Made by a program: the position numbers and the translations under genes
Source: Cordylochernes scorpioides
Lineage: Eukaryota > Arthropoda > Arachnida > Pseudoscorpiones > Chernetidae
Assembly (NCBI GenBank): GCA_030710605.1
Contig: CP092870.1
Coordinates: 52,279,921 to 52,343,920 of the forward strand
Direction: 5' to 3'
Length of the DNA stretch: 64,000 nt
The notes under the pieces: model-generated
What the model was told of the DNA's origin: nothing
What the model saw: only the letters and a program-made list of their open reading frames with translations
Databases searched by the model: none
In this document: piece after piece, positions 54,981 to 64,000 of the stretch
Position numbering within the stretch: position 1 is the stretch's first letter
How the letters are laid out: each line of letters starts with the position of its first letter

Positions 54981-54989
54981 GCAAATTGA

Positions 54990-55200
54990 AAATAAAAATG
55001 AAGGTTGCCTTTACCCTCTAAATAGTTTCTAGAACTCAGAGCGCCATATATTGACCATCTCTTAAAACTAGCGGACTCGGCTCGGTGACAAATCCACGAC
55101 AGCACCTTTAGCAAACTGAGAAGAGTCCACCTAGAGACTATGTTTTCGGGCTAATGGCCCTCGCCAGCTTAAGGCGAACTTTATTTCTTGATATCCATAA
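54990..55200. mobile_element. Foldback MITE family copy, diverged
   Basis: Shares 'actagcggactcggctcggtgacaaa' and 'cacctagagacta' with the copies at 55525 and 60206, in the same order. Ends poorly preserved. Confidence 0.5.
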
Positions 55201-55524
55201 TGGTTTAAATGAAGTCTTCACAAATTCCTAAAGAGGTGTTTAGCTGGTAGAAAAGAGATTGGGCCTGCGAAAGCAGAGCCAGGGATGATATAGACTCCTG
55301 TGGTCCTTGCATCCCGGTTACCTCCTCCAGTCACCCAGCCAAAGGAATGATGCATCATTCTCCATGCACCGAGCGGTCATATGATATGGCCCCTCGCGCC
55401 CGCCTCTATGGTCTAGCTCAGTGGAGTCGACCAGGCACCCACAGGCGTCTTCGAGCGTTTCTTAGCCTGGTAGACCAAATCTATGGCCAAAGTATTATGG
55501 AAATTTTGTCAGAAGAAATTGATC

Positions 55525-55768
55525 TATAAAAATGAAGGTCACCTCTTCCTCCAAAATAGACGATAAAAGGTGCCATCTTTTGACCGTATCCGCAAACTAG
55601 CGGACTCAGGTCGGTTTCAAAGCCACGACATCAGGTTTGGAAAAATGAAAAGCCTTCACATAGAGACCATGGGCGGACCTAAGTCCGCTAGTTTGCGGAG
55701 ACGGTGAACAGATGGCGCTTAGTTTTAGCGTCTATTTTAACAGGAATGGAGATCTTTATTTTTATAAA
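55525..55768. mobile_element. Foldback MITE
   Basis: Left 'ataaaaatgaaggtcacctc' and, complement of the right end, 'ataaaaataaagatctccat' begin inverted arms that both contain 'aaaatagacg' and a 'gcgccatc'-like motif. An inner inverted pair, actagcggact and agtccgctagt, lies near 55600 and 55680. Non-coding. Confidence 0.6.
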
Positions 55769-56109
55769 ATGTTTTAAAACTAACTTTTTTGATGATTATC
55801 TCTGCTATTTATCAATGTATTGCACAATAATATCAAGGTAAAAATAATAAAGTTTATTGTGCAATAAATTGATAAAGAGAGGAAGCAATCCCTCGAAATA
55901 TTTTGAGAAAAAAATGTTTTTTTCTTTAATAGATCCAGACACGTACTTTTCAATATAAGAATGATATATTTTTGTTATTTTTAAAATAAGTGACATGTTT
56001 ACATCTTTTTTTTTTTTTTTTGTGAAAAAATAGTACAAATGTGATATTCTACTATTTTCTTCAAATTGTTTCGCGTTCACACGCAATTCTGGCCTTAACT
56101 ACCCGTTTG

Positions 56110-56345
56110 ATGATTTTTCAGGATGCCTGAATGACCTGTTTTTGGTCGTTGAGGTACAGCTTGTACCACGCTGATAAGGGCAAACAGCCCGAAACGCGTA
56201 TGTGGTAATCTTTTCTTGATTAATCAAGAATGGGTATTTGGCCAATTCTGAAAAATCATTGATAATAGTTGATATTTATTCCGATAGATGGCACAAGCCA
56301 TCAGCAAACTTTCAGTTGCACGATAAGGAGATGCCTTTTTATTTT
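56110..56345 (+). repeat. Dispersed repeat related to the 147-bp array
   Basis: A good copy of the family: 'cgttgaggtacagcttgt', 'gggtatttggccaattctg', 'gttgatatttattccgatag', and at its right end 'gcacgataaggagatgcctt', the reverse of part of the 147-bp unit. Confidence 0.6.
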
Positions 56346-56980
56346 TCATGTTTACATCAGTTTACCACATTTTAAAAATAATTACTGAATCTTAAATTCT
56401 ATTTTCGAATGTTCCAACTCCCGCGTAATTCTGAAATTGTGATTTGTGTGTTCGGGGGCATTCTTCCATCCTTTAGTGAGAGTAAATAATAATGTGTCGG
56501 ATATATGCAATATTTTTCTGAAATTCTTTGTATTTATAATTCTTCTTTCAAAAATGCTCATATGTAGATGCCTTCACTGAATATTCTTCATAATTACCAA
56601 GGTTATAAGAAACAGCCCAATACAATCGAATAAAGGTATGGTAGATCAAACTTGTGTGTGCGATTTCTCTATGAATATTTACCGCTGAAGAATCAAGTTA
56701 TCCCTAATGGTTTGCATTGCAGTAAAAAGGAGGAAATAAATAGTTTCAAAATTGTAATAATAGCGGGAAAACAGCTTCAAATAGTATCGTAGGAAGTCGA
56801 TTTGAAACATCCATTTTTAGAGCAGCGTCTGTATTCCGTGAAAGGAGCGGCTGTACATGGCGTCTGTTCCTCATGTCAGAGGCGGCCATTTTATATTAGA
56901 TATTCATATACCTAAAGAGACACCTCTTCTCCCTCATTTATTTATGTTTATCACCCTAGTAAAATATATATTAATGGTGT

Positions 56981-57272
56981 GTGATAAAGAATGAGCCATA
57001 ATACAGGTTTTGGTAAATTCAGACAAAATGCCAAACTTATACTCTGGTTTCCTGTTTCACGTTGTGTTCTAGCTTCAGAATCGGCCATTGCCACTTCACC
57101 AGTTAAAAATCTTTTTAGTAAATTTGACCGATTTCATAATTCCTCTTGTAGGAAGTTATGAAATCGAAGCCGGCCCTTTACTGATAGAGCCATAGCCCGA
57201 AACTATGGTATACAGGTTGTTGGCTTTTTATCTGAATTTGTTGGAACTGGTGTTATGGCTCATTTTTATCAC
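56981..57272. mobile_element. 292-bp MITE
   Basis: Left gtgataaagaatgagccata and, complement of the right end, gtgataaaaatgagccataa begin inverted arms of about 55 bp with scattered mismatches, including 'aaattcaga.aaaa.gccaa'. The centre holds 'ccggccctttactgatagag', related to the ggccctcatcag family at 10080, 21530 and 51510. Non-coding. Confidence 0.6.
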
Positions 57273-57279
57273 GATTAGT

Positions 57280-58060
57280 GGAGTTATTTACTATGGTAAT
57301 ACCAAGGTATCGTTCTGATACATCATTAAAGGAAGATAGGCCTCTCTCTATTAAGGTGCATTTTTTCTCTCTCGTAGGTATATATTATATTTAAAGTTTT
57401 ATGGAATAATGAAAGTTTTACTCCATAATTTTAAAGTTGTGATGAATCTTTGAGATTTGAAGGTAACAATTCGAAAAATAGTAATTGTCAATTAAAGAAT
57501 TTATTTTTTAAAATTGTTTTATCCCGAACAAATTTTTTTGTAATCATCATTCACACACACACAAAAAAAAGAAGAATCAAAAATAAGATGTGTGACTCTT
57601 ATTATATCTTTTGATTCAGTTTTATTTTTAATTAGAATGGTGAACATTTTATTTTTTAATTTGTGTACATCTTATTATTGCGTTATTCCTAAATGAATTT
57701 AGTAAGCACGACGCAAAATTACATCAAAATAGGAAATTTCTATTTGAATGATTGTATATATTTTGAAAATAGCTCCGTTTATATAAAATAACGGAATAAT
57801 CTGTTATAATTCTAGTACCTATGAATTTTTAAAGATGGTTAATATATTTTAAGAATTATATTGGGAATTTCATCATATGAACAAGGCAAACAACACACAC
57901 TTGAATATGATGTTAGACATAAATAACTATATGCTATTAGCGAAGATGGTCCAATGTTTGGTGAGATTCGATTTTGACGACTATAGAATACTTCGCAAGT
58001 ATGAGACAATGTGGTTGTTGTTTGGAACATGGAAGCACACAGAATGAGAAGAATGTTTAC
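57280..58060. other. AT-rich intergenic DNA
   Basis: No supported feature. Confidence 0.4.
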
Positions 58061-58064
58061 CTAC

Positions 58065-58123
58065 CTCTTCCAACATGGAGGTGGCTGCGTGCTGGCAGCA
58101 TCAGCTCGCGTAGGTCAAGACTC
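58065..58123 (-). CDS. Isolated candidate internal exon, 59 nt
   Basis: On the minus strand 'atatttcacag' is followed by 59 nt and then 'gtaggtaaac'. The block is GC-rich in AT-rich DNA. One frame (skipping the first base) is open and protein-like: SLDLRELMLPARSHLHVGR. The other two frames contain stops. No neighbouring exon is recognised in the window, and the protein is not identified. Confidence 0.4.
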
Positions 58124-58169
58124 CTGTGAAATATTGTAGTGTTTACAAACACTGGGAAATACCTTTTCT

Positions 58170-58460
58170 TATTCCAAGTACACATAACCATACTAATCAT
58201 AGTAGGTATTAAGATGCTCATTTTACTGTAAGTGCGCCATATGGCGACATATGAAGAAAGCAGTTCGATTTATACATTTACAAATGTGCTGTGGACTTAT
58301 TTGGGTACATGAACTCACTCGTGGGATTAGACTTTTGCAAGAACCTGGACTATTGAAATGATATTTTTCCATCAAAATTGCTCAGTGCGGGATTCGATCT
58401 TGGGTTTTCCTTGTCGAAATTCGACAGCTTAAACCACACCTCCACCAATCCCCTTGCTCT
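58170..58460 (-). mobile_element. SINE, nearly full length, diverged
   Basis: Order as at 27967-28281: 'aagtacacataaccatactaa' tail region, 'aagcagttcga' body, 'gaactcactcgtgggattagactttt', then 'agtgcgggattcgatcttggg' (B box on the other strand) and the head ending 'ccaccaatcccc'. Confidence 0.65.
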
Positions 58461-58469
58461 TCATTGGAA

Positions 58470-60200
58470 AATGGGTGTCGTTGCCACGTTAGTCACCTTG
58501 GAAACGAACCTTAATTTGGTCAAATATTTCAAGGGTCCAGGGGGGACCGCATGGAGGTGTGATAGGACTTCTCCCCGCTCTAAAACACTATAAAGGAATG
58601 GCAATACATTCAGATGGTACAAGAACCTACTGGACATGCAACAATTGTCCTGGTGTGGAACTAACACCTACCTACATATCCTAATGACCGCAGCCTTGCA
58701 GAACATGGACCCAGAGCAGCAGCTTTACACACCTAAGATAGTGGACATTGCGATTGCTGTGATAGAAATGCATGGAAACATCTGAGGCTCTTCATTGGAC
58801 ACAACAACTAATCCATTAAAATTAAGACACCCTATTAAAATACTTAATGACACAAAAATGAGAAACATTGAAGCTATGTAGCATCTACAGTGGAGGATTA
58901 TTAGGAATATGCAACTATAGTTATAACGGAATAATAAGGCCTAAATACAAAGAATTCACAGGATGTAACTGAACGAATCAACGGGTTGGACTCCAACTGT
59001 AATCTTCATCATGAAACATCATCACAATTAATATTTAAAATTCTGTATATACAATAGTTGGAATTTTTGGAGAATTCTAATTATTACTTTGGGAATTAGT
59101 AAAAACATCAACAATGTGAATATTATGTATACCTTTAGAATTTTAAGAATATATAGAATATTTTGCGAATAAACGGCGAAGAATCATTAAATTAAGCACT
59201 TAATAGCATCGCAGCATACTGATTCATAATGATTGAGACCAAATAATTTCACGAATCTTGAGAAAACTTCATAAAATAAAAGCGATGAAAATATTCATAA
59301 GATACATTATGATTGAATAAAGTGAAAACTTTGGAAATCTAAAAAAATTGAGGCGGTAATACAGCGGGGGAAAAAAATATAGGACATAACACAATCTAAA
59401 AATAAAAAACAGCAAAAATATTGAAAATTAAAATTTGAATTAACCAGAGAGAAAATTGAAGTTCAATAAATAATAAATAAAAAAAGAAATATACGAATAG
59501 CAGTAGAAAATAGATAATAATTAATATTTGGAATATACCATTAGTTCAATTGGGAATCTTCAGTAAAACCGTGGAAGAATCTGCAAAAAAGTCAGTTAAT
59601 CAACATCTGGGAATATAGAATATCAACAATAAACAGCGAAATTAGACCAAAAAAAAATCGACAATCAGAACCGTGGATTAAAAAGGAATAAAATCAACAT
59701 TTTGTGGTAAAAAATAGCGAGTGTTTTTTTTTTTTTTTTGTTAAATAATAAGAAAGAGGAAATTTAAATGGATGAACATCGAGATTTTAAAATCTGGAAT
59801 AATGCATATATCCATCAAAAATTAAATTGAAAATCAAAGTGGACATGGCATATGCCCGGTAAGCGGAACACTGTGGGTGCGATTTTTCGTTCAAATGAAA
59901 CATTCGCGGTAAAATTTTCAAACGCGGTTCTACAAACATAAGCTACATTATATTGTATTATAAAAAGTGTGAGTGTTGACATCTCTCAAGGCCTTATCAA
60001 TCATGATTAAGTGGTCAAATGGTAAAATGACAAACTGTTTAGCGACATCCTTTTTTTTAATTATCCATCTTCCACAGTTTGAATCACACGCTTTTTTTCA
60101 CTTATAGAAAGACACTTGTTCTTCTTGAACTCATTCTAATACCACAAATCAAACATTAAAAGGACTCACTTTAACCCTTTGGATGCGGAACGCCACAATA
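58470..60200. other. Intergenic, A-rich
   Basis: No gene. 59260-59720 is strikingly A-rich on the plus strand. A T-run lies near 59730. Confidence 0.4.
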
Positions 60201-60205
60201 GTTCG

Positions 60206-60420
60206 AAAGAGACAAGGGTCGCCTCTCCCGTCAAAATAGACGTCCAAAACCAGACGCCATCTATTGACCGTCGCCGCAACTAGCGGCCTCGGGTCGGTGA
60301 CAAAGCCACAACACCAGATTTGGCAAACTGAAAAGCCCCCACCTAGAGACCATGGGTTCGGGCTAATTTCCTCGTCGTTTGGACGTCTATTTTGACGGGA
60401 GAGGCGATTCTTGTCTCTTT
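60206..60420. mobile_element. 215-bp MITE with 43-bp inverted repeats
   Basis: Arms at 60206-60248 (aaagagacaagggtcgcctc...) and 60378-60420 are inverted copies with about two mismatches. The best-kept copy of the family at 54990 and 55525, sharing the central 'actagcggcctcgggtcggtgacaaag'. Confidence 0.75.
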
Positions 60421-60429
60421 AGATCAATT

Positions 60430-61085
60430 TCCTCCCGTCAAAATTTCCAGCCACAATAGTTGTTTCAAAGATTTTGTCTGTAGATGCGGAAAGCAACTAT
60501 AGTCTACGTGCTATAAAAATTGAATATTTTCAATACTGCCGCCTACATTAGTCGCCCAGTTGAAATGTGAAACTGCCGCCCGCTCGGCGTGGGAAATTTG
60601 AGTTCTAACTTTGTTTAGTTAGTTCACGGGCTGGTCTGACTTGAGAACATCGCCGGCAACATTTTCCCTCATATTTCAATATTCAGATAGAATCTTACAT
60701 ATTAATTAAAATCAGACAATATTTTGATATAAAAATTCGTGATTTATTATTTCAAACATTTGTACAGTTATTTACAAATGTTCATTTGTGACAAGATACC
60801 ATTCCTTCAACTTCAAATTACGGAGGGGACCAATCAATATTGATTTTATTCAACTTATCAAGTGTTTTTCAAGACAACGGGGACACATTTTTAATTATCG
60901 AGGGATTCAAATTGACGAATTTCAAATTATCGACAGTCGACTGTAGTATGTATATCCTGAAACTGCCAAAACTTCAAACTCTTATTTACTTGATTTTTCC
61001 CTCCCTCCCTCCTTGGTTGTTAAACTCCTGTTATTTTGAACTCCTGATAAATTGAAAATTCTCTTTGGTTCCTTGAGCTACTGGC
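60430..61085. other. Intergenic DNA
   Basis: A short GC-richer stretch with 'gccgccc' (60530-60650), then AT-rich DNA. No gene seen. Confidence 0.35.
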
Positions 61086-61092
61086 GAGGGAA

Positions 61093-61335
61093 ATGGCTCA
61101 AACCGAAAAAACGCCTGTAATGGTAGTGCCGATAGTCTTAACATGGGATGGAATAGTAACCAAATATAACAAACAAATAGGAGAAGGAATTGAACATAAG
61201 AAAAAGGGACTTCGCATATATTCAATCCTTGGACTTAAAAAGACTATGGAAATTATACCAACAGAAAAGAAGAACGAACCTCACAATAAGTCCCAGAAAA
61301 ATAAAGAAATAGAAGCCATAGATAGTTTGTTTTAA
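61093..61335 (+). pseudogene. Probable LINE C-terminal fragment
   Basis: The 80-codon frame reads VPIVLTWDGIVTKYNKQIGE, and then, after a gap, LGLKKTMEII. This resembles the segment after the RT in R1-type LINE proteins (V.P...WD..VTK...). The assignment is from memory of the family and tentative. The next 300 bp (61358-61597) keep an open, acidic 80-codon frame without a known motif, followed by AATAAA near 61647. Confidence 0.4.
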
Positions 61336-61934
61336 CGATGATGTAGGGAACTGGCATGTGAAGACGAGGAATGTGGGAACACCGGACATGGACCACAGGG
61401 ATACGACGACCATAGAAGAGATCCAGGAGAACGACCTAGAGCAGATGATAGGAGACCTGACAGACCAGAACCATTTTATCGAGAACCATTTTATCGAGGA
61501 GCCACCAGGAGAGGCCATAGAAAGACCGCTGGAGAGCTGCAGGACATCAGGGGACCATATCCACGAGGGCTACAGCATTGACCAGGAGTCAAGATAGTAA
61601 ATGTGAATATCTTTGTTTTCTTTTACAGTTATCATTTTGAAGTTTTAAATAAAAATATGTAAATAGACTGACCATTCTTTGCATTTTTAGAGAAAAATAC
61701 AGGTATTTTTATGGCAGACCCTACGGTTTCATCTCATAGGAACTAGACACTTATATCTACGTTAAATTACGTGTTGTTTCTATGATAGTTATTCTTCAAA
61801 AGTTTGAGAAAGTTACCGCAACCTGTATGGAATTGAACATCGTGGGTCTTTGTAGAATTTCCCTTCACTTCAATATGCAGGATATATTAAATACACATAA
61901 TTATGGCTAGCTTCAAATTTCGCCAAATATCTTC

Positions 61935-62017
61935 ATTCCTCTTTAATTTTGTGCTTGCGTCTTAAATACATTGCTGTGTAAGAATGAAGTTTGTCTTTCC
62001 TAATTTTCTACGTTACA
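61935..62017 (+). repeat. 3' fragment of a solo LTR
   Basis: 'cttaaatacattgctgtgta', then 'gtttgtctttcctaattttc' and 'tacgttaca'. It is the end of the LTR family, with the TACGTTACA terminus of the gag-only element rather than GTGGCA. Confidence 0.5.
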
Positions 62018-62289
62018 ATACACATAAATAGAGTATTTTATATTTTTTGTAAAATTCATGTTTATTCTCATATTGGAACGACTGCCCGAAAAGTAGTTTG
62101 GTTTTTAAATTTGGCGCCAATAGCTTAGGCTTAAAACAGAAATTTCTCACAATAATTTTTCAGTATTTCGTTTTTGTTGTCATTTGTGAAATTTGATTGT
62201 TTAAATATCCTTTTAAAAATATAAATATTATTTTTATAATTAAAAAATAAATAAATATTTGAACAATTAATTCTTTTTTTTTTTTTTTT

Positions 62290-62393
62290 CCTAATATAAA
62301 ACTAGCCAATCGTGAGTGACCATGACGTAACAGGTCATGTGATTTCAACATCCAATGAGAAGCAACATATCGCATTATTCCAGCAGCCGTTAA
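62290..62393 (+). promoter_or_regulatory. Possible promoter / first non-coding exon ending at a splice donor
   Basis: gccaat, tgacgtaa (CRE-like, about 62322) and a second ccaat lie within 60 bp. They are followed by cagcagccgttaag and the donor gtaagtgg (62395). This could be a TATA-less promoter and short 5' UTR exon of a plus-strand gene extending right. Speculative. Confidence 0.2.
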
Positions 62394-62399
62394 GGTAAG

Positions 62400-63340
62400 T
62401 GGTTGTATTATGTCTTTAACTCAAGTAAAATGACAATTGCCAACTTTTAGAATTCTTTACTTGCTGAGATACTCATTTATGTGAACCGTGTAAAACACAT
62501 CGGCGATTGTATTATTTCGCACTAGGCCTACACCTAGGTAAGCAAAAATAGTTCCATTTTTGAAAACAATTTCAATAGACTAACCAGGTTTAACGTATCT
62601 GAAACTAACCAAGATATTGATACATTAGGCGCAGTCTGCTGAAATATTTATTATATTTTTATATTATAAACTTTCTATTCTTCGAAAAACTTTTATGAAT
62701 AGAGATAGTACACGTTATAAGTAAAAAAGAAGTATTGAAACGGCTTCTCAAATTTTATTCATAGATTTATTTGATATTGATAATTATTTCATTTTCACCT
62801 TTATATACTTTATTTAGATTTATATTATTCAAAATGTTTTGTGTGTTTTTTAAAAAACCTATGTTCTCTATTTATTTTTAATGAATATTTTAAATTTGAT
62901 AGTTTTAAATTATATTAATGAAATAAATTGATTCAAACTCTTATAAACTAACTGGAAAAAATAAGGATAACTGAGAAAAAAAATTAATATTTTTGATACT
63001 GAAATAAGAGAGTCTCACTATTTGTCATTTATCTGTGTGGCTGTGAAATTCTAAAATTCAAAAGAATAAGATCATTATAGAATTGAAATGTTTTGTCGTG
63101 TCTTATTCGTTTAATTAATATTTATTATGCATACACCTATCATAAGTTTGGCAAGATTTAGTTTTACTGATAGTTGTTAAAGTATTTGAGGAAAAATGTC
63201 CCCCATCGAAACTCTTTTGTGCTCACACTTCTGACAAACTAAATATGTAGTGGATCTGCAGGCTCGTCTGCTAAAATGGCTTTGAAAGTATTCGCCGCGG
63301 ATAACGATGCCTTCTAAACTCAAACCTTTCTTGGTGCTAT
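62400..63340. other. AT-rich intergenic DNA
   Basis: No supported gene. The 83-codon minus-strand frame at 63177-63428 overlaps the tandem repeat below and has no recognised motif. Confidence 0.35.
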
Positions 63341-63344
63341 ACCT

Positions 63345-63640
63345 TATCGAATGGTTTAGTTTTGGAAGTTTATATAGTGCTTTAGGTTCAAGTTTTGGGA
63401 AAATATATTGAATGATTTTAGGTTTCAATTTAGAAATATATATTGAATGACTTTAGATTCAAGTTTTGGAAGCATATAGCAAATGATTTAGGTTTCAAAT
63501 TTGGGGAAAACGTCGAATAAATTAGGTTTCAGTTTTGGGGGGATACTTGGAATGACTTAGGTTTCAGTTTTGGGGGGAATTTCGAATGGTTTAGGTTTTA
63601 GTTTTGGGGAAAATTTCGAATGGTTTTAGGTTTCAGGTTT
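63345..63640. repeat. Tandem repeat, about 7 units near 40 bp
   Basis: Units on the pattern 'gaatgayttaggtttcagttttgggg' vary from about 36 to 43 bp and become more alike toward the right end. The array stops exactly at the TTAA of the piggyBac terminus. Confidence 0.8.
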
Positions 63641-63643
63641 TAA

Positions 63644-64000
63644 CCCGGCAGCGGTCTCGCCCTCTTTTATACCATGAAAGGTCGCGGTGGGTAAAATTTA
63701 CCCACTTTTAAAAAACCTAAATAAATCAAATATTCTTTTCAATATTTTATTGTATTCTATTTTAGAATAATTATTGGTCTAATAAATAACTTTACATAAA
63801 ATCCTGAGATATAAAAATCATATTTTATTCATTTTATTAATAACAAATCCAAATATCAAATATTTATGATATATTTGACTATTTTATAAAATAAAAATAT
63901 ATATTGAAGATGGGTTATAAAATATAAATTTGTATGAAAGTTATCACTTCCTTTCATAGAAATTAGGACTTGTTTCGTCCTTTATAACATTCTTGACAAA
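63644..64000 (+). mobile_element. Terminus of a piggyBac-like element running off the right edge
   Basis: TTAA (63640-63643) followed by CCCGGCAGCGGTCTCGCCCT, and soon after the palindrome gggtaaaatttaccca (about 63691). This is the typical end of arthropod piggyBac-like elements and differs from the one at 52542. Only AT-rich subterminal DNA is inside the window. Confidence 0.65.

Overview
The window looks like nuclear DNA from a chelicerate arthropod, most likely an arachnid. It is AT-rich and gene-poor. The one clear host gene encodes a cuticle protein with the chelicerate form of the chitin-binding R&R domain, and the transposon types fit an arthropod. Nothing is bacterial: there are no operons, ribosome binding sites or CRISPR arrays. 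Almost everything recognisable is a mobile element, from apparently intact to badly decayed, and several are nested.

Layout. 1-4.7 kb: GC-rich LINE on the minus strand (ORF1 plus endonuclease/reverse transcriptase ORF2 with one stop), running off the left edge. 5.1-8.9 kb: Tc1-like relic and LTR remnants. 11-16.5 kb: a CA-rich tract, then small candidate exons of a plus-strand host gene with an acidic C-terminus resembling a ubiquitin-interacting motif. One apparent intron of that gene holds a full-length Tc1-like transposon and another holds a 16-17-unit minisatellite. 18-28.3 kb: MITEs, LINE fragments, a 4 x 147 bp tandem array, a gag-only LTR element, solo LTRs of a related family, a U6 snRNA retro-fragment, a Penelope GIY-YIG fragment and a tRNA-derived SINE. 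28.5-34.7 kb: a mariner split by an apparently intact Copia element with identical 193-bp LTRs. 34.8-40.7 kb: a Ty3/gypsy-type element on the minus strand with nearly identical 819-bp LTRs but a decayed interior. 40.9-43.1 kb: a Helitron-like element containing a 1.3-kb mariner. 44-45.7 kb: a LINE relic split by a 360-bp non-autonomous Helitron. 46.1-46.6 kb: the cuticle protein gene. 47.9-64 kb: SINEs, mariner relics, a deleted piggyBac, foldback MITEs, one isolated candidate exon, a LINE 3' fragment and the terminus of a second piggyBac at the right edge.

The order of events can be read in several places from nesting and target-site duplications: mariner before Copia; solo LTR before the U6 retro-insertion; LINE before the small Helitron; Helitron before the mariner. 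The most useful leads are a full-length Tc1 transposase with Asn at the first catalytic Asp and an unusual 32-residue D-E spacing, an LTR family that inserts at ATAT and used the same site of a duplicated sequence twice, and a gypsy element whose LTRs are young while its coding interior is dead. I did not find a clear new multi-gene system.
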